Positions 1-5,212 of a stretch of 5,212 nt of DNA are shown one piece after another (the first letter of the stretch is position 1; every line of letters begins with the position of its first letter). The notes under the pieces were generated by a model. It did no database searches. It was not told the DNA's origin and saw only the letters and a program-made list of their open reading frames with translations. The stretch covers positions 1 through 5,212 of the forward strand of contig JAIRSX010000101.1 of assembly GCA_031255235.1 (NCBI GenBank). Direction: 5' to 3'. The DNA comes from Rickettsiales bacterium (GTDB lineage: Bacteria > Pseudomonadota > Alphaproteobacteria > Rickettsiales > UBA1997). The position numbers and the translations under genes are program-made.

Positions 1-63
1 GTGAGTAATATAATAAGTGTAAGATCTATAAAAGAAGAAAAAGGAGAGAGAGAAATTGCTTAA
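1..63 (+). CDS. possible 3' end of a gene cut by the window edge
   Basis: Frame 1 is open from the first base to a TAA at 61-63, giving 20 codons rich in charged residues and ending KEEKGEREIA. The other two forward frames stop within the first few codons. This could be the C-terminal tail of a protein that starts outside the window, or a chance open stretch in AT-rich DNA. Nothing in it identifies a family, and I see no terminator just after it. Confidence 0.18.
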   Translation: MSNIISVRSIKEEKGEREIA

Positions 64-66
64 TAT

Positions 67-90
67 ATATGTATGTATATGTATGTATAT
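67..90. repeat. short 10-base tandem repeat (about 2.4 copies)
   Basis: The unit GTATGTATAT occurs twice without error at 71-80 and 81-90. The phase extends back to base 67. It lies in non-coding DNA and has a nested 4-base GTAT character, so it could change length by slippage. A looser direct repeat follows, AATTAATCAA at 92-101 and AATTAGTCAA at 106-115. Confidence 0.6.
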
Positions 91-137
91 CAATTAATCA
101 ACTTTAATTAGTCAATCCCTACAGAGTTCAGTCTTTT

Positions 138-165
138 TTGACTTATCATAAAATATCGCTAAAAT
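138..165 (+). promoter_or_regulatory. candidate sigma70-type promoter
   Basis: TTGACT (138-143) matches the -35 consensus at five of six bases. TAAAAT (160-165) matches the -10 consensus at five of six, with a 16-base spacer. Transcription would start near 172 and run right. No gene lies on the plus strand until 875, and rpiB lies on the opposite strand from 277. An AGGAG at 181-185 is followed only by tiny open frames: ATG-AAA-TAG at 186-194 and an 11-codon frame from 199. The transcript, if any, would be non-coding or antisense to rpiB. Confidence 0.3.
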
Positions 166-202
166 TAGTGTTTTATTTTTAGGAGATGAAATAGAGAAAT
201 GC

Positions 203-239
203 AAAAAAAAAAAAACCACCATCCAAAAAAATAAATGGA
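203..239 (-). terminator. weak candidate terminator of rpiB
   Basis: Read on the minus strand, downstream of the rpiB stop, there is a run of 13 T (complement of the A tract at 203-215). A short imperfect stem precedes it, with TCCA pairing to TGGA (236-239 with 222-225). The T tract is long enough for Rho-independent release, but the stem is short and its loop is AT-only, so the call rests mostly on the tract and its position. Confidence 0.25.
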
Positions 240-276
240 ATTAAAAACAATGGAGAGAAAACGATAAATCTATTTT

Positions 277-720
277 TTAATATGATGATTCCGTATCCAA
301 CATATCATTTCTTTTTGTGTACTTTTCATCGATAAACTTTTCGGTAGAAAAAAATGTCTCAAAAATATCAAAAGCAAGTTCCTCACCAATGATTCTCGCT
401 CCAAGACACAAAACATTGGCGTTGTTATGCTGTCTTGTAAGTTTTGCCATTAGAGAATTAAAACATAAAGATGCTCTTATACCTTTGTTTCTGTTACATG
501 CGATAGAAATTCCAATTCCTGTACCACAAATAGCAACACCAAAATCCGCCCCTTTATTTAAAACTTTTTCACAAATTTTATTTCCGTAAACTGGAAAATC
601 GACTGATTTATCACTATCGGTTCCACAATCAATAAATTCATATGTATCTTTATATTTTGCCACAATTTGTCTTTTTAAATTGAAACCGGCATGGTCATTT
701 CCTATTGCAATCTTAATCAT
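277..720 (-). CDS. rpiB: ribose-5-phosphate isomerase B
   Basis: This 147-residue protein belongs to the RpiB/LacAB sugar isomerase family, which is usually about 145-150 residues, so it is full length. RpiB is a cytosolic enzyme that interconverts ribose 5-phosphate and ribulose 5-phosphate in the non-oxidative pentose phosphate pathway, supplying ribose for nucleotides. The N-terminal GNDHAG (7-12) carries the Asp9-His10 pair of the active site. CGTGIG (65-70) holds the catalytic Cys65 and Thr67. The RQHNNANVLCLGAR segment (96-109) holds His98, which in the family helps open the sugar ring. The usual DYPDYA segment reads DFPVYG (41-46), so its second Asp is lost, an unusual but probably tolerable change. 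The ATG at 718-720 is preceded by a weak GGA six bases upstream, and the family's N-terminus begins here. It stands alone, divergent from the lpxC-like and ftsZ cluster. Confidence 0.95.
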   Translation of the reverse strand: MIKIAIGNDHAGFNLKRQIVAKYKDTYEFIDCGTDSDKSVDFPVYGNKICEKVLNKGADFGVAICGTGIGISIACNRNKGIRASLCFNSLMAKLTRQHNNANVLCLGARIIGEELAFDIFETFFSTEKFIDEKYTKRNDMLDTESSY

Positions 721-731
721 ACGAGATCCAT

Positions 732-757
732 ACTATAAGTTTTGAGTAATATGGCAA
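732..757 (-). promoter_or_regulatory. candidate rpiB promoter
   Basis: On the minus strand, TTGCCA (757-752) is followed by TATAGT (737-732), five of six matches to the -10 consensus. The 14-base spacer is short, and overlapping -10 registers exist. Transcription would start close to the rpiB ATG, leaving a very short leader. It is supported only by consensus similarity and position. Confidence 0.25.
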
Positions 758-822
758 AATTAATTGATAAAAAGTTTAAGATTTGGTATTTCTATCCCGT
801 TGTTTGTCTTATTATTTCTGTC

Positions 823-852
823 TTGTGTAATTTAATTTGTTTTTAATACAAT
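823..852 (+). promoter_or_regulatory. candidate promoter for the lpxC-like gene
   Basis: TACAAT (847-852) differs from the -10 consensus at one base and lies 18 bases after a partial -35, TTGTGT (823-828). The predicted start, near 859, leaves a leader of about 15 bases before the ATG at 875. In such AT-rich DNA this is a weak call. Confidence 0.25.
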
Positions 853-874
853 AAATAATATTTACATATTGGTT

Positions 875-1513
875 ATGTATAATGATAAGCAATGCACTAT
901 AGCATATAGAGTCAGTCTTTTCGGACATCCAAGGGGTGATGAAAGAAATAATATAAATGTCTCTTTTTTACCTGCTGATGTTGATACGGGAATAATTTTT
1001 AAAAGGACGGATACTCAGGAACAGATAAGGGTTAATTTTGATGTTATTAGTGTTGAAAATTTAAGCATTCATACGAAAATTGTTAAAAATGTAGAGAATG
1101 TTTTGGTTGCTCTTTGGGCAAATAGGATAGATAATATAATTATTGAAGTAGATGGTGATTCTTTTCCTTATACGGAGGGTATTAGTGAATCAATTTCTTT
1201 GTTGTTGACAACTGCAGGAATAAAAGTACTTTCAAATATTAGAAGAGTTAATGAGATAAAAGACGAAATAAAAACACCAAATATTTTAATTAAAAAATCT
1301 ACATCTTTTGTTGTAAGGACAAACGACTTTGAATTTGATGATGCTATACTTCCATATAAGGATTGGCTATCGAGAATCAGCAAAAATAATCAAAGGTATC
1401 CGATCGTGTTTATAATTGCCCTTTTATTTGTTGGTGGTTTTTCTTATCTTGATTTAGAAATAAAAAAGGTTGATGAAAGAGAGATCTTTGAGACTATAAA
1501 GAAAATTTATTAA
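875..1513 (+). CDS. degenerate, shortened LpxC-like protein, probably without deacetylase activity
   Basis: This 212-residue product resembles UDP-3-O-acyl-N-acetylglucosamine deacetylase (LpxC), the zinc enzyme that commits lipid A synthesis and is normally about 300 residues. The first domain is readable. PADVDTGIIFKRTD (33-46) matches the family PAxxxTGIxFRRTD. NVENVLVAL (72-80) aligns with TVEHLLAAL. IDNIIIEVDG (85-94) matches IDNxxIEVDG. The zinc-ligand His of VEHL is Asn75, although the catalytic-base Glu is kept (Glu74). The second domain is cut down. Its RYP (174-176) aligns with the family RYPDEFVRHKILDAIGD, but the HKxxDxxxD ligands are replaced by Ala182, Val186 and Ser190. This helix has become a hydrophobic stretch (176-192) that could touch a membrane. 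A TTG at 869 would add two residues; the ATG at 875 is preferred. There is no clear Shine-Dalgarno site. It lies 80 bases upstream of ftsZ on the same strand. It may be a repurposed protein or a gene in decay, but its frame is intact. Confidence 0.75.
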   Translation: MYNDKQCTIAYRVSLFGHPRGDERNNINVSFLPADVDTGIIFKRTDTQEQIRVNFDVISVENLSIHTKIVKNVENVLVALWANRIDNIIIEVDGDSFPYTEGISESISLLLTTAGIKVLSNIRRVNEIKDEIKTPNILIKKSTSFVVRTNDFEFDDAILPYKDWLSRISKNNQRYPIVFIIALLFVGGFSYLDLEIKKVDEREIFETIKKIY

Positions 1514-1538
1514 AATGAGATCAATAATTTTTGAAAAC

Positions 1539-1557
1539 TTTTTCTTAAAAAGAAAAA
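1539..1557. repeat. short AT-only-loop inverted repeat between lpxC-like gene and ftsZ
   Basis: TTTTTCTT (1539-1546) and AAGAAAAA (1550-1557) are exact inverted copies with a three-base AAA loop. With seven A-T pairs and one G-C pair, and no T tract beyond it, it is too weak for a standard terminator. The same two arms recur in opposite order at 5081-5088 and 5100-5107, which is easy by chance in this composition. Confidence 0.4.
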
Positions 1558-1570
1558 TTGTATTTATACT
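1542..1570 (+). promoter_or_regulatory. weak candidate ftsZ promoter
   Basis: TATACT (1565-1570) differs from the -10 consensus at one base. A poor -35 (TTCTTA, 1542-1547) lies 17 bases upstream. A start near 1577 would lie downstream of the TTG at 1558 and upstream of the ATG at 1594, which agrees with choosing the ATG as the ftsZ start. Co-transcription from the lpxC-like gene is equally possible. Confidence 0.2.
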
Positions 1571-1593
1571 TTATAAGTTATAGCATCAAATGT

Positions 1594-2985
1594 ATGAGTG
1601 ACAATATCCTTTCATTAGATGGACAAAACATGGTTCCCAATATTGCTGTTATGGGAGTAGGGGGTGGCGGTTGCAATGCAGTAAATGATTTAATTAAGAA
1701 AGAAGTTAAGAATATCACTTTTATTGCTGCAAATACGGATTTACAGATTCTATCAAAAAATGGAGCGCAAAAAAGAATACAATTGGGCAAAACGATAACG
1801 AAAGGTCTTGGAACTGGTGGTTCACCAGAAATTGCTAAAGCGGCGACAGAAGAATCTATAGAAGAAATTAAAGAAGCGTTGAAAGGTTTGAACTTATTAT
1901 TTATAACGACTGGAATGGGTGGTGGAACTGGAACAGGTGCCACACCAGTAATTGCAAAAATTGCAAGAGAAATGGATATTTTGACTATTGCAATAATTAC
2001 AAAACCGTTTATCCATGAATCTGTTGAAAGGTGTGAAATCGCTGAGAGGGGTATTGACGAATTGAGAAAATACGTCAATACAATCATTATTCTACCCAAT
2101 GAAAATTTGTTTAAAATTGCTAATCAAAGTACAACGATTGAGGAGGCATTTTCATTATCGAACAACGTTTTATATTTTGGAATAAAAGGTATCACGGATT
2201 TAATTTTTGAACCAGGTCTTATAAATATTGATTTTGCTGATGTTAGTACTGCAATAAAAAAAATGGGAAAAACTGTTATTGGTGTTGGAGAAGGGGAGGG
2301 TGAAGATAGATATGCTATCGCACTAGAACAGGCGTTATCAAACCCTCTGCTTGAGGATATTAGTATAAGCGGTGCCGAATGTGTTTTGGTTAACGTTACT
2401 GGTGGTGAAGACCTAACATTATTTAAGCATGCGGAAATAATGAATGAAATTAAAAGTAGAATTGGAACCGATAAAACATATGTAAAGCCAGGCGCTTCAA
2501 TTTTGAGGGATTTTCAAAATAAAATCAGAATTATTATCTTTGCTACCGGTATAAACACTGAGAAACATGAGCAAAAAACAAAAAAGGAAGAACCTCTAAA
2601 AGGGGATATTTTTAAGAGCGAAAATAAAAGTGTTAAAAATAATGATATTAAAGAAGAAGTTATTGCTGAGTTGGGTGCTATTGATACGAAAAATGTATCT
2701 GTTGCTGCAGATAAAGCAAAAACTGACAATGTTACCATTCCGTTAAAAACCGGAATAAGAACACCGATAAAGGATTTTTTTGAGGAAGAAAAAAAGGATG
2801 ATAACAGGGGTAATTTTATTAAAAATTTGTTTAACAGGAAAGAAAATGAATCTGCAAAAGAGAAAGTTTTTAAGATAAAAAACAAAAATGCGGAAGTTAA
2901 GATTACTAAATTGGATGTTGATTATGGAAATGATCTTTTTGATGGTACTCCTGCTTTTTTGAGGAAAAAGAATGACAAACAATAA
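1594..2985 (+). CDS. ftsZ: cell division protein FtsZ
   Basis: FtsZ is the cytosolic tubulin-like GTPase that forms the division ring. With the ATG at 1594 it has 463 residues. The frame is open back to a TTG at 1558, but those 12 extra residues (YLYFISYSIKC) are unlike FtsZ N-termini and would lie upstream of the likely promoter. GVGGGGCNAVN (21-31) begins the nucleotide fold. GGGTGTG (109-115) is the tubulin signature that binds GTP phosphates. NIDFADV (211-217) is the T7 loop, with catalytic Asp213 and Asp216. The globular part ends near 322. A charged, Lys/Glu-rich linker of about 125 residues follows, then the conserved C-terminal peptide TPAFLRKK (452-459), which in the family binds FtsA and other membrane tethers. 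The NENLFKIAN segment (169-177) is of alphaproteobacterial type. Several signature spots are drifted: GTGGSPEIAK for the usual GAGxxPExG, and GATPVIA for GAAPVIA. No ftsA or ftsQ lies beside it. The stop overlaps the next gene by 14 bases. Confidence 0.97.
   Translation: MSDNILSLDGQNMVPNIAVMGVGGGGCNAVNDLIKKEVKNITFIAANTDLQILSKNGAQKRIQLGKTITKGLGTGGSPEIAKAATEESIEEIKEALKGLNLLFITTGMGGGTGTGATPVIAKIAREMDILTIAIITKPFIHESVERCEIAERGIDELRKYVNTIIILPNENLFKIANQSTTIEEAFSLSNNVLYFGIKGITDLIFEPGLINIDFADVSTAIKKMGKTVIGVGEGEGEDRYAIALEQALSNPLLEDISISGAECVLVNVTGGEDLTLFKHAEIMNEIKSRIGTDKTYVKPGASILRDFQNKIRIIIFATGINTEKHEQKTKKEEPLKGDIFKSENKSVKNNDIKEEVIAELGAIDTKNVSVAADKAKTDNVTIPLKTGIRTPIKDFFEEEKKDDNRGNFIKNLFNRKENESAKEKVFKIKNKNAEVKITKLDVDYGNDLFDGTPAFLRKKNDKQ
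2961..2974 (+). promoter_or_regulatory. ribosome binding site of the ABC exporter inside ftsZ
   Basis: GAGGA (2961-2965) lies six bases before the ATG at 2972 and is the clearest Shine-Dalgarno site in front of any gene here. It is encoded by the ftsZ codons for Leu456-Arg457-Lys458 in the conserved C-terminal peptide. It fixes the exporter start and suggests translational coupling with ftsZ. Confidence 0.7.
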
Positions 2986-4750
2986 GAACAAAAAGACTTT
3001 TAGAGTTTTGTTAAGGATTTTAAAATATTTATCTAAGAGAGATCTGTTTATTATGCTTTTGGTTGTTTTAGTAACTATGTTATCTCCATTTACTACTTTT
3101 TTTTCTGCAATTATTCTACAGAAGACAATCGACAATTATATAATCCCTCTATCAAATAATTTCGATGCTGTTTTGTATGATGGTTTTATAAAATCTATTT
3201 ATATTTTCTCATCAATAAGTTTTTTAGATGTTATATTTTCACTTGTTAGTACACAACTAATGACAATTGTTTCTACAAATATTTTTTCCAGTGTTAGATT
3301 AAATTTATTTAAAAAAATAGAAAAATTACCAATTAAATTCTTTGATACTAAAAAACATGGTGATGTTATGTCAGTTTATACAAATGATGTAGATGGAATG
3401 AGAATGATGATTACGAATGGCATTGCAACTATAGTTCGCAACACTACAATTACGGTTCTTAATTTTGTTCTTATTTATTATTACAGTTGGAAATTGTCGA
3501 TTATAGTAACTACAGCATTGTTTCTATGTTTAACGATTATAAGTATTATTACAAAAAGATCAAAGAAAATGTATAGAATGCAACGGAAACAGACGGGTAA
3601 ATTGAATGGTTATATAGAAGAGATAATGGATGGGCAGAAAATTATAAAACTTTACAATTGTGAAACCACCTTTTCGGATAGGTTTGATAAAATTGCTGAC
3701 AAATTAAGGGTGATTGCTACGAAAGCCGATAGTTTTACTTTTAAGTTATCCCCAACTCTTTTGAGTGTAGCGTCTGTATCTCAAGCATTAATTGTTATGG
3801 CAGGTTTATTTTTTGTTATTAAAGGATATATGGCACTGGGAGTGGCTGTTGTGTTTTTTCAAAGAGCAAGAGGTTTATTTTTTCCAATAAATGAGATAGC
3901 ACATACTTTTAATTTCTTTATTAGTGGAATCGCTTGCTCTGAAAGAATTTTTGAAATATTGGATGAAAAAGAAGATATTGATAATGGAAAATTATTTTTA
4001 AGAAAAAGCGATGTAAAAGGAATTATAGAATTTAAAAATGTGTTCTTCAGATACAATAAATCCAATACCATTCTTAATGATATAAGTTTTACTGCTTATC
4101 CAAATAAAAAAATGGCTCTTGTTGGTAGTACTGGTGCTGGCAAAACCACCGTCACAAGTTTAATAAACAGGTTTTATGATGTTAGTGAAGGAAGTATTAC
4201 TTTTGACGGCATTAATATAAACAATATACAAAAAGCCAGTTTAAGGGAGAATATTTCCGTCGTTTTGCAGGATGCCTATTTCTTTACCGGTTCAGTTAGA
4301 GAAAATATAAGGTATGGACGGCTTGATGCCACAGATGAAGAAGTAAAACAGGCGGCAAAAATGGCAAATGCAAACTATTTTATAAAATGTTTACCACAAG
4401 GGTATGATACAATTTTAACAAATAATGCAGAAAATTTATCTCAAGGAGAAAAACAACTTTTATCCATTGCAAGGGCAATGATTAGCAATAAACAAGTTTT
4501 AATAATGGATGAAGCAACTTCTTCGGTTGACACAAGAACAGAAAAACTTATTGAAGATGGATTAAATATCCTAATGGAGGGTAAAACAACTTTTATAATA
4601 GCACACCGTCTTTCTACTATTAAAAATGCCGATGTGATTATGGTTTTAGAAAAGGGTAGGGTGATAGAATGTGGCAATCATAATGAGTTATTGAAAAATG
4701 ATAATGGTCGTTATTGTCAATTATATCATGGAATGATAGAATTAGATTAA
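2972..4750 (+). CDS. ABC exporter half-transporter (fused membrane and ATPase domains)
   Basis: This 592-residue protein has the usual length and layout of a type IV ABC exporter: an inner-membrane half-transporter that pairs with another half and uses ATP to export lipids, drugs or peptides. The N-terminal half has about six membrane segments (roughly 25-47, 73-98, 150-170, 172-194, 260-284 and 287-315). The ATPase domain begins near 350. It shows an A-loop Tyr361, Walker A GSTGAGKT (385-392), Q-loop Gln433, signature LSQGE (489-493) in place of LSGGQ, Walker B VLIMDE (509-514) with catalytic Glu514, D-loop SSVD (517-520) and H-loop His545. All catalytic residues are kept, so it can hydrolyse ATP. 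The RENIRYGRLDATDEEV segment (443-458) and the ending QLYHGMIELD resemble Firmicutes heterodimeric multidrug exporter halves more than MsbA. No partner gene is in the window, so it may be a homodimer or pair with a distant gene. The start is set by GAGGA six bases upstream; it overlaps ftsZ by 14 bases. The substrate cannot be told. Confidence 0.9.
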   Translation: MTNNKNKKTFRVLLRILKYLSKRDLFIMLLVVLVTMLSPFTTFFSAIILQKTIDNYIIPLSNNFDAVLYDGFIKSIYIFSSISFLDVIFSLVSTQLMTIVSTNIFSSVRLNLFKKIEKLPIKFFDTKKHGDVMSVYTNDVDGMRMMITNGIATIVRNTTITVLNFVLIYYYSWKLSIIVTTALFLCLTIISIITKRSKKMYRMQRKQTGKLNGYIEEIMDGQKIIKLYNCETTFSDRFDKIADKLRVIATKADSFTFKLSPTLLSVASVSQALIVMAGLFFVIKGYMALGVAVVFFQRARGLFFPINEIAHTFNFFISGIACSERIFEILDEKEDIDNGKLFLRKSDVKGIIEFKNVFFRYNKSNTILNDISFTAYPNKKMALVGSTGAGKTTVTSLINRFYDVSEGSITFDGININNIQKASLRENISVVLQDAYFFTGSVRENIRYGRLDATDEEVKQAAKMANANYFIKCLPQGYDTILTNNAENLSQGEKQLLSIARAMISNKQVLIMDEATSSVDTRTEKLIEDGLNILMEGKTTFIIAHRLSTIKNADVIMVLEKGRVIECGNHNELLKNDNGRYCQLYHGMIELD

Positions 4751-4756
4751 TTTAAT

Positions 4757-4771
4757 TGTAATTTCGTTACA
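4757..4771 (+). terminator. weak hairpin just after the ABC exporter gene
   Basis: TGTAA (4757-4761) and TTACA (4767-4771) form a five-base-pair stem with a TTTCG loop, beginning seven bases after the exporter stop. There is no good T tract behind it, only TATTTG. Position supports a terminator role, but the strength does not. Confidence 0.18.
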
Positions 4772-5005
4772 TATTTGCCATAGTTATCCAATTTTACTAC
4801 CACTAATACCAATATTTCCTTGTAAGACAATCCACAAAACCGAATACGTACATAAAGCTATATCGCCCATTCTTTTAAAATCAAAAACACTGAACATATC
4901 CCAGGACTACCTTATAATTCTTGCTTTCTATTTTTTTGTTCTCTTATTCCTTCTTTTAGATAATAAACCTGGTTCCTAAATATTTTTTCACTTTTTCAAC
5001 GGTGC

Positions 5006-5033
5006 TTGACTAGATAATTTTATAAATTATACT
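5006..5033 (+). promoter_or_regulatory. strong-looking sigma70-type promoter without a downstream gene in view
   Basis: TTGACT (5006-5011) and TATACT (5028-5033) each match the consensus at five of six bases, with a 16-base spacer, making this one of the two best promoter matches I found here. It points right. Transcription would begin near 5040. AGGAGG (5034-5039) sits directly after the -10 and would be upstream of that start, so it is not a normal ribosome binding site; the ATG at 5043 opens only four codons. The product may be a small RNA, or a gene beyond 5212. Confidence 0.4.
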
Positions 5034-5035
5034 AG
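5010..5035. promoter_or_regulatory. imperfect palindrome spanning the promoter spacer, operator-like
   Basis: CTAGATAATTT (5010-5020) and AAATTATACTAG (5024-5035) are inverted copies with one extra A in the right arm, around a three-base TAT centre. The palindrome starts in the -35 and covers the whole -10, the place where a dimeric repressor would block transcription. The AT-rich core could arise by chance; the matching CTAG ends are less likely to. Confidence 0.35.
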
Positions 5036-5165
5036 GAGGTATATGATAAAAGCATAGTCGTTTAACTGATATTATCAAATAAGAAAAAATAATAGAGTGT
5101 TTTTCTTTCTTAGATTTAAAACAGCATCACAGAGCACTGAAATAACAAGGTTTAATAGACCTCCT
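5034..5165. repeat. distant inverted repeat, AGGAGGT arms
   Basis: AGGAGGTATAT (5034-5044) and ATAGACCTCCT (5155-5165) are inverted copies with ten of eleven positions matching, including seven consecutive G+C-containing pairs. Between them lie weaker inverted pairs, TGATAA (5044-5049) with TTATCA (5072-5077), which shares base 5044 with the outer arm, and AAGAAAAA (5081-5088) with TTTTTCTT (5100-5107). It may be a structured RNA or a protein-binding pair, or simply chance. Confidence 0.35.
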
Positions 5166-5212
5166 GCAAATATGATTTCTTATTTCTCATACAATAGCTC
5201 CAGATTATAAAT

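Larger units (their letters stand above)
4751..5212. other. long gene-free 3' region
   Basis: No convincing gene lies in these 462 bases. Open stretches are short: the longest minus-strand one I traced (4857-4747) has 36 codons without an ATG, and plus-strand frames stop quickly. A pyrimidine-rich tract runs from about 4915 to 4957. The features I can point to are a strong-looking promoter at 5006-5033, a palindrome within it, and inverted repeats between 5034 and 5165, each given separately. No tRNA, rRNA or terminal inverted repeats of an insertion sequence were recognised. Confidence 0.7.

Noticed and set aside
317..589. Plus-strand open frame of 90 codons opposite rpiB.
   Set aside because: The minus strand carries a full RpiB with all catalytic motifs; the plus-strand product has no recognisable features.
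1558..1593. Upstream TTG start for ftsZ adding 12 residues.
   Set aside because: The extra residues do not resemble FtsZ N-termini, no ribosome site precedes the TTG, and the ATG at 1594 gives a normal start.
1578..2099. Long minus-strand open frame opposite ftsZ (173 codons).
   Set aside because: It lies wholly opposite the conserved GTPase domain of FtsZ, its product is low-complexity and hydrophobic, and it matches no family I know. It is a shadow of the real gene.
2743..3135. Minus-strand open frame of 130 codons across the ftsZ-exporter junction.
   Set aside because: It is opposite two clear genes and rich in Phe, Ile and Lys, as expected from the complement of AT-rich coding DNA.
4747..4857. 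Minus-strand 36-codon open stretch, considered as a transposase remnant.
   Set aside because: It has no ATG start, no recognisable transposase motif, and ends inside the exporter gene; no terminal inverted repeats flank it.
5043..5057. ATG after AGGAGG at 5034-5039, considered as a small gene start.
   Set aside because: The frame is only four codons (M-I-K-A-stop), the spacing from AGGAGG is only three bases, and AGGAGG lies upstream of the predicted transcript start.
5100..5167. Minus-strand AGGAGGT at 5165-5159 followed by a TTG, considered as a gene start.
   Set aside because: The frame closes after about ten codons, so no protein is supported.

Overview
The window is AT-rich and holds four protein-coding genes. 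Two long gene-poor flanks surround them, at 1-276 and 4751-5212. The FtsZ carries the NLF-type sequence (ILPNENLFKIAN) that I associate with alphaproteobacterial FtsZ, where most other bacteria read more like IPNDKLL. Low G+C, loose gene spacing and a decayed lipid A gene together suggest a host-associated alphaproteobacterium with a reduced genome, perhaps of the Rickettsiales or Holosporales type. That placement is an inference from reading the sequence and is not proven here.

Layout: 1-276 is non-coding apart from a possible 3' tail of a gene cut by the window edge (1-63). It holds a short TATATGTATG tandem repeat, a good sigma70-like promoter pointing right, and a 13-base A tract that could help end rpiB transcription. 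rpiB (277-720, minus strand) encodes ribose-5-phosphate isomerase B with its catalytic residues intact. A 154-base divergent spacer separates it from the plus-strand cluster. That cluster starts with a shortened LpxC-like protein (875-1513) whose zinc ligands appear to be lost. It continues with ftsZ (1594-2985) and a full-length ABC exporter (2972-4750) that overlaps the end of ftsZ by 14 bases. The last 462 bases hold no convincing gene, but they contain a strong-looking promoter whose spacer is an imperfect palindrome, and a distant inverted repeat.

How the genes fit together: ftsZ and the ABC exporter look translationally coupled, with the exporter's ribosome binding site lying inside the codons for the conserved FtsZ C-terminal peptide. 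In proteobacteria lpxC is a classic neighbour of ftsZ, so the LpxC-like gene fits as a relic of that cell-envelope and division cluster. Its catalytic loss suggests that lipid A is not made by the usual route. The exporter resembles one half of the Firmicutes-type heterodimeric multidrug exporters more than MsbA, so its substrate is open. rpiB is a separate metabolic gene of the non-oxidative pentose phosphate pathway. No CRISPR array, tRNA, rRNA or intact mobile element was seen.
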